64,000 nucleotides of DNA from Nelumbo lutea. Taxonomy: Eukaryota > Streptophyta > Magnoliopsida > Proteales > Nelumbonaceae. Both the position numbers and the translations under genes were made by a program. The DNA lies in assembly GCA_022828595.1 (NCBI GenBank), contig JAKGHH010000002.1, positions 78,216,383 to 78,280,382 on the forward strand, in the 5' to 3' direction. Under the pieces are notes generated by a model. The model did no database searches and was not told the origin of the DNA. It saw only the letters and a list, made by a program, of their open reading frames with translations. This document shows, in pieces, positions 22,898 to 34,318 of this stretch (position 1 is its first letter; each line of letters opens with the position of its first letter).

Positions 22898-24433
22898 TGA
22901 TGGGTTGTCGAAGCCCTCAAAATTAGTGCTAGTCCCACAATAAAATATTTGTAGTAAAAGTGGTACTAGGTCGAATACCACAGGGAGCTAACAGTAATCT
23001 CTTAGTCGAATGAATATTATCACTCAGTGGGAAAATTAAATAACTAAAATTAAAAGAAGGCAATAGCAAATTAAACAAACAAGAGAAATCAGTCTTACCG
23101 AATTCTGGTTCAAGGGTTCGGGTTAGTCAATTGGCCATTGATCATAGGTAGACTCTGGTAGTCTTGCAATTCAAGCATTTGACCTTAGATTTATTAGGAT
23201 AGCCATAATAAACCTTGTGTTTTCCTAATTCATCTGACCAAACCCTAGCATTCGATCAACACTTATCACTACTCAACTGGGTACGATAGCGTTCCATATT
23301 AACCAGTGATAGTATTAAGCTTTGCGAAAACAATTAAACCAAAATAACAATAATTGAGATAGCTGCAATTATCGAATCTTGTTTCATTGATTCCTTTTAG
23401 GTTAAACCATATCAATACATTGGTCAAAGGTTGTCACGAACAATTGACCCAGAAAGATATTAACCTAATTGCTACTTGTACCACTATTCCTGACAATTAC
23501 GGATCACCGAACTATGGATAGCAGTAGAAAAATTAACATTAACTTAGTTTGTCGGACTAATTAACATTAACATCCAATGGAAATATGCACAAGAACCAAT
23601 GAATACTTGAATTAAAAAGCAAGATCTTAAATTAAATACAGAATCTCACATTGACTCAATTGAACCTCCCCCTTTGAACCAGAAAAGAGTAGTTTGGTTG
23701 CTCATGATCTTTGAATTCTCCATGCTCTGTTTCTTAGTGGCCGAACTGCTCTCTTGGTAGCTTGAGTTTGCTTGATGATCTCTTGGATCCTTGGATTGAG
23801 TGATTGTTAGAGCTGGTCCACCCCCCTCTTTATATAGCTAAAGGAGAGGGCTGTTTTCCAACTCCTTCTAGGAGATCAGCCTAAAATCAGGGAGTCTTGA
23901 TCTGCTTTGAACTAATCCTATCCTATCTCTTATCTAGTGATCTAATCCCAACTTTCTTATCTTTATAGGATTACATTCAAAATTTAGATCTAATAAGACT
24001 CTTTCCCTAGAGGTTACATTCGAAATAGGACTCCAGGCTCTTGAATTCGAGTTCGGCTGCTCTGATAACTTGGGCTGCTTCAAGGTTCTTCTGCGAGTTG
24101 GGCCTCAGCTGCAAAATGGGCATGGCTGCGAACTTGCTCCGAGTTTGGGCCCAATTTTGTACTCGATGCGGACTGAATCTGTAAAAACCCAAAACATAGT
24201 CTTTCTAATGCCTCTTGAATTGTCCAAATCGGAGTCCGGAATTAAGAGTTATACCCAGATTACGGACTATTGCCGAAACTGTGAAAAATCACCCGATTTG
24301 CCCTGTTTTCTTCCAATTGCCTTCTTGCTTGCCCTAATTCGAAATACAAGAGTAATGAGTCCATTTAAGTACTAAAGTAATGTAAAATAGCGAATATTAG
24401 GGGATAAAAATAGGGTTCTTTTTAGTCTCATCA
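22898..24433 (-). mobile_element. Solo LTR (1,536 bp) with 5-bp target duplication ATGAC
   Basis: The element runs from TGATGGG to CTCATCA and is flanked by perfect direct repeats atgac at 22893-22897 and 24434-24438. It lies in the protease frame of B3, which is collinear on both sides. It carries no internal retroelement coding sequence. The terminal inverted TGATG...CATCA and the 'taccacaggga' block near 22975 suggest an LTR of a different gypsy family. By comparison with that block in the surrounding minus-strand LTRs, it is likely in minus orientation. ORFs 24007-24192 and 24070-24375 are shadows. Confidence 0.85.
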
Positions 24434-24438
24434 ATGAC

Positions 24439-25706
24439 ATAGCTTATGAGAGGAGCACTAGTGTCTTTCATTGTTTGGAGAACTTGGTTTAGGAAAGTTG
24501 CACTAATATCTGCCGAGAGCGTCATTCTTTGTGGGGTTGATCATGTCTCTATCATTTGAGTACACAACTCTTTTAAGAACTTGGCATAGGCCGAGCCATG
24601 CTGGATTTCGTTGAGGAGAGGGAAGTTAATATGGTCTTCCCAACTCTCCTCATTGCGAGTCTCTTTGTTCTTTCACACTGGCCCGACTATGGGTGCAGTT
24701 GGAAAGGGAACTTCAGGTTGGTTCATTATAGGCTCATCTTCTAAAGTTTCCTTTGCTTCTTCTTCTCCCCCCAACTTAGGATCTTCTTGCTCCTTTTAAC
24801 TAACTCTCTTTTTCTCACACAGGTCCTCTAAAATCCTCCCACTCCTTAAGGTTGTAATAGCCTTGGTATTTTCAAGCTGAGGGTTCTTAAGAGGTGGTTG
24901 AATTTGTTGTGGAGGAAAACCTGGTGACTGATTTCTAGGAGTCACAACCGGTTGAATCGGTATTTGCCATACTTCTCTCATCACCTTGGCTTTGGCTAGC
25001 CATTCTATTTGGATTTCTAATCTATCGATGGACTGCTGCTGATTTAGGATTATCTGATGAAGCTGCATGAATTGATCATCTACTATAGGGGTTTGAGGAG
25101 GTTGTGGGTAAGCCTAATACAGTTGGACCATTTTTTTCCTAGGATACACCTACTGGAAGGAACTTTGTACTTGTGGTCTCTGAAATTATTGGGCCATGAA
25201 GGTGGATGGATGATGATACTATTGGGATTGTTTATGTGTTTGACATGGTTCAGTCGGTTGAGTCCCAGGGTAATCATTGTACTCCCATTGAGTCTGGGCT
25301 TCAGACCATTGAGATTGCATATCTAGCAGGGTGGATTGTTGGGCTTGATCCCTATAAGTGAAGTTGGGTTTATTTTCCCACCCAGGGTTATATGGACTAA
25401 AGCATGGGTTAGCATTGGGTTGGAAAAATCTATTGGCTGCATATACTTGGTTTGGAATGTCTGGTTGACATGGGCGCACCGCAGGGCATTGGCTAACATG
25501 ATGGGCTGATCTTGCAAAGATGGAACATGATGAATTTGAAGAAAAGGTTGGTATGGGTCACTTTGTTGACGATATGCAAGGACTTAGTCAATTCTATGGG
25601 CCATCCCATTAATCTTGTCCAGTTGTTGGCATACATGGTTCCAATCTATTTGTGGCTCAGGTTGGAAGTAGTTTCTCAATCCACAAACTCCGACCATTGA
25701 ATTCAT
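24439..25706 (-). pseudogene. Copy B3: gag C-terminus and protease N-terminal part
   Basis: The gag start is at 25706 (MNSMVGVCGLRNYFQPEP). It is followed by a region with IDWNHVCQQLDKINGM, then by several frame-shifted pieces (25323-25517, 25219-25479) with the 'NPMLTHA'/'NPGWENKPNF' composition of an Athila nucleocapsid-like tail. Next comes a piece (24796-25068) with ITTLRSGRILEDLCEKKR. The protease lead-in (about 24470-24660) is collinear with B2 up to the solo LTR. Frameshifts and stops prevent expression. Confidence 0.78.
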
Positions 25707-27514
25707 TTTATCTTATTTTGTTTTAACCCCCTTTTTCTTCTTGTTGAAATTTGAAATTTAAATTTTGAATTTAATTTCCAATTTGGATTTCGAAATTTAA
25801 ACTCAAATTTTGAAAATTTCTCTTTTTTTATGTTTTTATTTTTTTATTTTTTTATTTTCTCTCTTTTTTTTTTTAATTTCAAATTTTAAGATTTTGAAAT
25901 TTAAATTCAAATTCAGATTTTGAAATTTAAATTCCTAAAATTTAAATTGAAATTTGAAAATTTTAAATTAGAAAAAAAATGTAAACAAATCAACCATACG
26001 ACTTAGGGCTGACCTACGGTTTCCTAAACTGATGGTTCAACCAATGTGAATCCTTTTAGGTTCACACGGAATTACACCACTTCCTTTGTTTAGCCAAGTA
26101 AGAGGTGGGGATGTGGGAGGCTCTCCTTTTTCTCACAAGGACCTAATTAAGTAACCACAAAACCTGCTTTGGCATAACCGTTTAACCTTTTTCCTTAGAC
26201 ACCAACCGCCAGTTATTGAAAGTAATTACAAGCTGTCTTAAAATTCAGCACACCTTTGAACCAAATGTGAGGCTTCCCTAAAGGATCTTGCTATCCAAAT
26301 TTTAAATTAGGGTCAGGGTGATCCCACGTGAAGGGTGGTGATTTTTGGGCCAAGGAAGGGTGATGAAATCCCCACCTTATCTTATTTACCGGGAAGACAA
26401 AATAAACAAAGCAAATGCAACTAACTACAATGCATGAACAATTATGTCTAAAATGCAATTTGGCAATATAACATAAAAGAATAAAATAAACTAAGCACAA
26501 GAAGCAATTAAAAGAAAAAGAAACCTAGCACATTCACAACTAACAACATAGTTTCAGCAATTAAAGAAACCTATATGATGCATGCTCTAAAACATATCAA
26601 ATCCTAGATGTTAAAATGCAAATTCAAAACTTTTAAAATATTAATTTTATATATTTTTTTATTTTTTTATATTTTTTATATTTTTATATTTTTTAATTTT
26701 TTTTCAAATTCAAAATTTTAAATTTAACTTTTGAAATTTGAAATTCAAATTCAAATTCAGATTTGAATTAAAATTAAACTTTAAATTCAGATTTGGAATT
26801 TAAACTCAAATTCAAAAGTTTAAACAATTTCCTATTTAACAACTAATTATTCAATTAAATACTAAAAAAAGGAAATTAAATAAGGCAACAAATAATTATA
26901 ACAAGAAAAAAATAAAAGAAATAATTATGCTATGATCTAAATTAACTACTAACAAGAAAAAATGTTATTCTAAAATTTAAACCAAAAATAACATAAACAA
27001 AAGAATACTATGCGGAAATAAATAAAATAACATAAAATAAACAATTTTTTTTTCTATTTTTTAGGTGAAATAAATGAAAAACACTAACCTAATAAGACAA
27101 AAATTTGAACAAGAAATTAAAATAAATAAATAAAAATATATCTAGAAACAAAATGGGAGAAAAATAATACTAAAAAAAATCGGAAGTAGAAAAAAATTAA
27201 TTAAAAATTCGAAAATATTTATTCTACCAAAAAAGAGATTTTGAAAATAAAAATAAAAAAAAAAAAAAAAATGGAATGACTACACCTGAAATGCAACCAA
27301 ATTTCTCTTTCTTCTCTTCTCTCCCGTAGTCCCGCAATGCTCCGGCACCCAACCATTCGGTATTCTATCATGTAGAATGAAAGTGAAACAAGAATTAAAC
27401 AGAGATAATGGATAAAGTAATGAAACGAAAAAGAAAAAATAATGAAACAGATCCAGATAAAGCAAATAAAAAATTTTCTCTGTTGCTTCCTTGGCAGTGG
27501 CGCCAAAAACATGG
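25707..27514 (-). repeat. Leader of B3 with primer-binding site
   Basis: Non-coding. AT-rich tract to about 25980, conserved block about 25990-26390, AT-rich tract, then the primer-binding site (minus strand TTTTTGGCGCCACTGCC) just left of the LTR. This is the best match in the window to the tRNA-Asp-type TGGCGCC core. ORFs 26291-26500, 27219-27512 and 27280-27531 are shadows. Confidence 0.75.
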
Positions 27515-28965
27515 TGTGTCCAGAAGCGCATCGCTAAACACCCTAGAACATCAGTTTAAATATTTATAATTTTTACCATTTCTCAAACAACTACTAACAT
27601 AGTAAATGGGTGAGAATGGGTCATATTCATAGGGAAGCATGTGAAAAATTAATATATAGTTAAATCCGGACAAGAGAATGCAATTGGGAATGGTAGAAAA
27701 TACGAAAATAAAATCTATTATTACTGAAATTAAATGTTTTGAATTTAAACAAGACAATAAATAATAAACAGAATTTAATAAAGTATGGGAATCAACAAAG
27801 GAAATAAAAGAAATAAATAAAAAAATGATCCAAAATCTGGATTCAGTGGCAGTAGGTGTAGATCGACTAGACAACTTACAAAAACCCCTCCTGACAAGAA
27901 TCAAGCGTCGGTCCTTTCTACAACTCTCGAACTCATCAAGACACCTTAGCCTTGAATAGAATGAATTCAGATATGCAAAACAGAGAAACAAACAAGAATT
28001 AAATCTAAAAGATTACTGAAATAAAAATAACAGAAAAGAAAATAAAGAAAAGAAAAGAATGGTTGATCAGATCCAGTGACAGTAGTTGCAAAATGGTTGA
28101 ATAGTTTGCTAGAACCCCTCCTGACAAGATCTGGGCATCATCTCCTTGAACAACCCTTGAACTCCTCAAGAAACCTTAGCCTTGTTTACTGGGTGAATTG
28201 ACTAACCCTTTCTCCAAGGCCCCTAGGGTCCTTTTTTATAGAGAATGGTGGACACAACTGGGAATAGAGAGAAAGAGGGAGGCGACATCTAGGTTTTAGC
28301 AAAGTTATGGGCACCCTAGGGTTTCTAATGGAGAGTTAGGACGATTCTAGGGTGACCCTAGGGCTGAGAAGGCAAGAAAATGGCACCCAATATTATGTAG
28401 GGATAAGATTTGGGTGCCTAGAAATGAATGGAGGAGATTGAGGAACCTCGGGTTGAAAGGTGGAGATTAAAAGAGGTGGGTGGCACCCTAGAGTGGATGG
28501 ATAAGATATAAGATGGAATGGAGGGCTGAGATCTAGTGGTTAGGGTTGGAATGGTGAGGATTTGTAGTTAGGTGGTGCCCTAGGGTTTAAGAGCTACAAA
28601 AAGAGTGCCGTAGAATGAGTGATGGAGATTAGAAGAAGTGGAGGGTGGAGATTAAACACTTAGGGGCGGCTAGGGTTTGCTAAGAGTGAAAAGAATGGGT
28701 TAAAAGGCGCCCTAGGGTTTGCTAAGGCGTGGGGAGGTTGCTAATATAGTAAGAGGGATGCCAAACTAGGTTAAGTAGATAGGATTCACCCTCTTGCTTT
28801 CAGTTTTTCACAAAAACACCCCATCTCTTAGCTTGACTTCACACCAGCTTCCCAAAAGTTGTATTTTAGTCATGAAAACTTCCCAGTTTTTCACAAAATT
28901 TGCACAGGGACCTTCTGAGTTGACACTATTGAAATTAACTGGGGAAAGGGCACACTATTGAAATC
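27515..28965 (-). repeat. Athila-like LTR, subfamily B (rightmost of the array)
   Basis: Starts TGTGTCCAG next to the primer-binding site and follows the B LTR to 'gggcacac'. It then breaks off about 95 bp before the expected terminus, and the sequence passes into the distal half of element A's 3' non-coding region at about 28966. The terminal gagttatca and polypurine tract are absent. This edge is thus a recombination or deletion junction, not a clean insertion end. Confidence 0.82.
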
Positions 28966-29550
28966 AACTTTTATTCTTTTTTTTTGGAAACACTGTTTAG
29001 GGTAGTCCATTGTCTCTAATGACTTAAAGAAATTTTGTCTAATTTTTCAATATTTCTCTTCTTATCCTGCCAGGGGAAAACTTGGCAGTATTTTCCAATT
29101 ACTAAATGGTTTCAACAATATTTAAATAAGGCAAATTTTGACTCTTATCACTTGCTACCAATTTCTACAAAATTCAATATTCTTCTATCAATTTCCTCAA
29201 CTTTTTCTGTTTAAGAATCTCTTTTAATGCAAAAAACTTAAAAATTTCTCAGTAAAACTTTTAGTTCTGCATTTCTAAAGGCTTAGCTCTTATTATTATT
29301 ATTATTATTATTCCAATTTTTCTCTCTCTTTCCTCACCCCCCAACTTAAGTGCCATTGTCCCTAATGGCATGACTATAATGTTGCAAGGGAACTTGGGCC
29401 AAAGGGAACAATCAAGAGGGCTTTCCCAAGGGGTTCAAGGTCTGCCAACTAAGTTCTAAAATTTATTCAAAGGAAAAGACAAACTCTAATAAGACAATTA
29501 AAATAAAATTTCGTTGGGTTGCCTCCCAACCAGTGCTAAGTATAATGTCT
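28966..29550 (-). repeat. Element A 3' non-coding region, protease-proximal half
   Basis: Resumes the 3' non-coding region broken off at 11076: 'ttttggaaacactg(t/a)ttagggtagtcc' follows 'gtccattgatctttt' in the uninterrupted plus-strand relative (about 5640-5690). It has a TTA array at 29289-29312 and the 'cccaaccagtgctaag' block at about 29530. Confidence 0.75.
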
Positions 29551-31243
29551 TTAGATAGATAAATTCACTCACCTCTCACATCACTTCTAGACTCGCTTTC
29601 TTCTTTACATAGACAGGGCACAGATTGAGCTAACTAAAGGGCAGATAGGGCATCTACAAGGTCGTCCACTACATCTACCTTGAACTCATCTTCCCCTAGG
29701 TTTTGATACTTAGTGGCACTAAATGCATTTAATCAGACTTTCTACTCTCCAAATGAAATGTCTATTTCTCCCAATTTATGGTTGATGTTTGCATTGGCAG
29801 TTGCTAGAAATGGACATCCTAAGATTATTGGGTTATGATTAAGTTCCTCGGTTGGGGTCATGTCTAGGTTGATAAAATCCACTAGGAAGTAACAATCCTC
29901 TACTCTAACAATGACGTACTCAATAACACCTTGAGGAGTCTTGATTGATCGATCAGCGAGTTACAAAATTACCGGGGTAGGTTTTAACTCGCCGATCCTA
30001 AACCTTTCATAAATAATAGAGGGGAGTAGATTTATATTGGCCCCAAGATCCAATAGGGCCCGATCGAAAGTGATTCCAAAGATTGCACAACTTATTAGTG
30101 GAGCACCATGGTGTTTCATTTTTTGGGGGAGTTGGTTTAGGAGAACCGCACTAACATTTGCAGAGAGCATCACTTTTTGTGGGGCCGATCGTGGCTCCCT
30201 CTTTTGAGTACATAGCTCTTTCAAGAACTTGGCGTAGGTCGGGACATGTTGGATCGCGTCGAGGAGAGGGATGTTAATATGGACTTGCTTGAATAACTCC
30301 CTGATCTCCTCATTGCGAGTCTTTTTTGTCTTTCTTAATGGCCCGGTTGTAAGTGTGGTTAGAAAGGGAACTACAAGTCAGTTTACTATAGGTTCTTCTT
30401 AATTTTCCTTTCCTTTTTCTTCCCCCCTTAACTTATGGTCTTCTTGGTCCTTTTCTTCTTCACTGATGTTTTCAAATTTCTTTTTCTCATATGAGTCCTC
30501 TAAAATCCTCCCACTCCTTAACGTCGTAATAGCCTTGACATTTTCAAACTGAGGGTTCTTAGGTGGTGGTTGAACTTGTTGTGGAGGAAAACCCGGTGGC
30601 TGATTTTTAGGATTCCCAATCGATTAACTCAGTAGTTATCCTACTTCTCTCCTCGCACTGGCTTCGGCTAGCTGTCCTATTTGGCTCTCTAATCTAGTGA
30701 TGAATTGCTGCTGAGATAGAATTATCCAGTAAAGCTACATGAATTTGTCATCAACTGTATTGGTATGAGGAGACTGATTCCTAGGGTAAGTCTACTGGAA
30801 TTGGCTCTACACTTGTGGCCTCTGAAATTGTTGGGCCATAGAGTTAGATGGATGGTACTACTAGGACTATATGTTAGGTTGATGTGTCCTCCAAGAAAAG
30901 TTAGGGTGATTCTCCACCTAGGGTTGTAAGTATTTGAAAATGGGTCATTATTAGGCCTCGAGAAACTTTGGGCTGCTTGGACCTGTTCTTGAATAAATGA
31001 CAGAAACTGGGTCACCATTGGACACTCATCAACTTGGTGGGCTGGGCTGGCATAGATGGAAAATTTTGGGTAGGATGACAAGGTTGGGTATGTGCTAATT
31101 AGTTGACGAAATGGAAGGACTTGATCGAGTTTTTGGGTCATCCCATTAATCTTATCCAGTTGTTGAGACACATGGTTCCAATCTATCCATGGCTCAGGTT
31201 GGAAGTAATTTCTCATTCCACAAACTTTGGCCATAGAATTCAT
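29551..31243 (-). pseudogene. Non-autonomous Athila-like gag-protease, copy A
   Basis: The gag start at 31243 (MNSMAKVCGMRNYFQPEPWI) opens a 170-codon frame. It contains a cysteine/histidine stretch (YASPAHQVDECP) and NNDPFSNTYNPRWR, matching the C-terminal part of Athila gag. Further left are the SGRILEDS-type block near 30500, the protease block DRALLDLGANINLLPSIIYERF (29961-30224), and the same TAG codon at the protease end near 29745. Divergence from the B copies is visible throughout. As in the B copies, nothing resembling capsid, RT or integrase is present. Confidence 0.8.
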
Positions 31244-32493
31244 TTTATTTTGTTTTAATTTCTTTCTGATTAAGCATAAACAAGTAAAATACATGACCTA
31301 GGGGCTAAACTAAGTTTTCCTAAACTTGTGGTTTAACCAATGCAAACCCCCTTAGGTTCACTTGGAATTACACCACTTTCTTTGGTTAGCCAGGTAAGTG
31401 GTGGGGATGTGGGAGGCTCACCTTGCTCTCGCAAGGACCTAATTAAGTAACCACAAATCCCGCTTAGGTTTAGCCGGTTAACCTCTTTCCTTAAACACCA
31501 ACCGCCGGTAATGGAAAGTAATTACAAGCTTCCCTAAAATTCAGCACACTTATGAACCAAATGTGTGGGGCTTCCTAAAGGATCTTGCTATCCAAATTTT
31601 AAATTAAGGTTTAGGGTGAACAACACGTGAAAGGGTGGTGGTTTTTAGGCCAAGGAAGGGTGATGAAATCTCCATCTTATCTTATTTAAATTGGATTCCC
31701 CTTAAATGGATTAACGGAAAAACATAATAAACAAAATAAATGCAACTAATTACAATGCATGAACAATTATCTCTGATATGCAATTCAGCAATTTAACATA
31801 AAATAATAAAACAAACTAATTCAGCAAAGGGAGCAATTAAAAATGAAAAACCCTAACACATTAACAACTAACAAGATAATTTCAGCAATTAAATAATCCT
31901 ATATGATGCATGCTCTAGAACATATCAAACCCTAAATGTTGGAATGCAAATGCAAAAATTTTAAAATATTTTTCTTATTTATTTTTATTTTTTGGTTGTA
32001 AATTAAAATTTGAAATTTAAATTCAAGTTCAGGTTCAAATTAAAATTCAAATTTTGAAATTTAAATTCAAATTCGAAATAAACAGATAACTAACTAGATC
32101 TAAAGATGGAACAAAAGAAAAAAAATAATCCTAAAAATAGAGCCAAATCTATTAAGAAATAAAATTAAAAATAAATAACCAAAGATTCAAAAACACTAAT
32201 ATACTAAGATAAATTCAAAAATAAAAACAGAAAACAGGATTAAGTTGGGACGACAACAACTGAATCACAATACCAATTTCTCTTCTCTTCTCTTTTCTTC
32301 AGTAGTCCGACAATGCTCTGGTACCCCACCTTTTGCTATTATGTCTTGCAAAATCAAAGAGAAACAAGAATTAAAATGGGATTATAGATCAAGTAATCAA
32401 ATGAAAATAAAAAAAAAATAATGAAACAGATTTGAACAAAGCAAATAAAAATTTTTCTCCGTTGCTTCCCTGGTAACGGCGCCAAAAACACGG
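31244..32493 (-). repeat. Leader of element A with primer-binding site
   Basis: Shorter than the B leaders (about 1.25 kb). It keeps the conserved block (about 31300-31690) and the primer-binding site (minus strand TTTTTGGCGCCGTTACC) beside the LTR. The first AT-rich tract next to gag, present in the B copies, is missing. Confidence 0.75.
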
Positions 32494-34122
32494 TGTGTCC
32501 GAAAGCGTGTCATTAACTACTTTGGAACACCAGTTTGAATATTTATAAATTTTTTGATACTCAAAATAACTACAAAACATAGTTAGTGGTGAGAAAGGGG
32601 TCATATTCATAGGGAAGCGAGGGAAAAATTGTTACGTACTTCAATTTGGAAAAAATAACAAGATTTGAGATTGTAGAAACACAAAATTTAATTAACTGAA
32701 TTGGAATCCATTAAAATAAAATTCTAACAATGTTGAAAGTAAAAGTTGCAAAAAAATAAATAAGTAACAGAAATTAGAAAAAAACTAAATAAAAAATCTA
32801 CAACTCGATCTGAAGTAGCAGTCTTCGGATCTTTCCTTTGACCCTCGAACTCCTCGAGTTGGGCCTTCCGTCTTACCTGGCCGAATTTCAGATCTGTAGA
32901 AAGGAAGATAAAAATTAAATTTGGTAAAATAAATTGCAGAAATAAAATAAAAGCTGGAAATTAAAGAACAAAAAATAAAAACATGCGTAAAAAGTAAATC
33001 TAAAACAATGGGAAATTAGTTGGGATCAGAATCAAGAGGTGGCAGTAGTTGCTAGGTGAACCGCAAGTAGGAAGCCCTCCTCTTGCTTGGGCATTCTCCT
33101 CTTCCTCTACCCTTGAACTTCTTGAGAACAACCTTCCATCTTTCCTAGGGGCAGAATCCAACCAAAATAGCATAAAAGAAAATAAAGAAAACGAAAGGGA
33201 TGGCTAATCAAATTTAGTAGCAGTAGTTGCAGATTGGCTGGACTACTTGTAGGAACCCCTCATGACAAGATCTAGGCGTCCTTCCCTTCTACAACTTTTG
33301 AACTCCTCAAGAAACTTTAGCCTTGAACTGGGTGAATTCATCAACCCCTTCTCCCGAGCCCTTGGGATCCTTTTTATAGGGAAGGGTGGAAAAAACTAGG
33401 ATTAGAGAGAAAGAGAGGGGCAGCTAGTGGGTTTATGCAGAAATATGGGTGCCCTAGGTTTGAGAATGGAGGGTTAGGATTGTTATAAGGAGATCCTAAG
33501 GCTGTAAAGAGGAGGAGAGGTTACCAAATATTATGTAGGGCTGAGATTTGGGCGCCTAGAATGGAGTGTGTAGATTTGGGCACCTATAGCTGGAGAAAGG
33601 TGATTGGTTTGCGTGATGTGGCACCCTAGGGTGATTGGTTGACATTTAAGGAGTGAGGTGTAAGGCTAGGAGGCTGTATAGGGAGAGATCTAAGGGTATG
33701 AGAGGTTGCTAAGGCTTGGATGGTTGACATTAGAGGTTATGAGAGAGTGGAAGGTGAAGATTTGATAGCCTAGGGCTGCCAAGAGAGAAAAAGATGAGGG
33801 GGAGGCACCTAGGGTTTCAATGAGGAGAGAGAGTTCTGCTAATTTAGTGGGAAGGGCGCCTATCTGGGTTTGGCAGATAGGAACCGCCCTCATGTGCTCA
33901 ATTTTTCATAGAAACACCCCCTCTCTCAGCTAGAATTCACACCAGCTTCCCAAAAACTTCATTTTAGCCCTAAAACTTCCCCAGTTTTCCCCAAGATTTG
34001 CATAGGGACACTTAGAGGTCACAATATTGAATTTAACTGGGAAAATGGCACATTTTGACTATTCTAAGGCCTAGGTAACCCTAAAATGATGCCCATTAAG
34101 GCATCAAAATATAGAGTTATCA
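32494..34122 (-). repeat. Complete Athila-like LTR, subfamily A (right outer 5' LTR)
   Basis: A 1,629-bp LTR from TGTGTCCGA to gagttatca. A primer-binding site lies on its left and unrelated sequence (ctgctgcacc) on its right, so it is the outer 5' LTR of the complex. It is homologous along its length to 9004-10616. Multiple internal short ORFs (for example 33690-33893) are shadows. Confidence 0.88.
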
Positions 34123-34318
34123 CTGCTGCACCATCGACATGCTTAGTAAATGAGCTCTGTAATGAATCAAATGCAACTAATCTACCTAACAAACACATAT
34201 CAAAACCCAAAAGAAGAGAGATAAGAAAAGTGGGTCAACAAGAAAGCAACAAAAACTCACGATGTGATCAATCTCATCAACCCTAACAACATCTTCATCG
34301 GGTCGGGCCTCACTGTGA
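34123..34318 (-). pseudogene. Possible two exons and one intron of a disrupted host gene
   Basis: I do not recognise the protein. On the minus strand, 34318-34261 is open and reads EARPDEDVVRVDEIDHI. It is followed at 34260 by GTGAGT, a good plant 5' splice site. A T-rich 104-nt stretch (34260-34157) ends TTCATTACAG, a good 3' splice site. The next 34 nt continue in the same phase as SSFTKHVDGAA up to the LTR at 34122. A T-rich ~100-nt intron and a phase-0 join are what a plant gene would show. Both ends abut retroelement LTRs. Chance open frames of this length are common, so confidence is limited. Confidence 0.35.

Noticed and set aside
24007..24375. Overlapping ORFs on both strands
   Set aside because: Inside the solo LTR 22898-24433; no family signature.
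27551..27991. 146-codon minus-strand ORF rich in Phe, Ser and Leu
   Set aside because: It is inside an Athila LTR; similar frames appear at 14504-14923 and 11188-11436 because the LTRs are homologous. Composition-driven, not a gene.
9004..34127. Target duplication for outer element A
   Set aside because: Flanks aagca (8999-9003) and ctgct (34123-34127) do not match as direct repeats, so no claim of an intact insertion is made.
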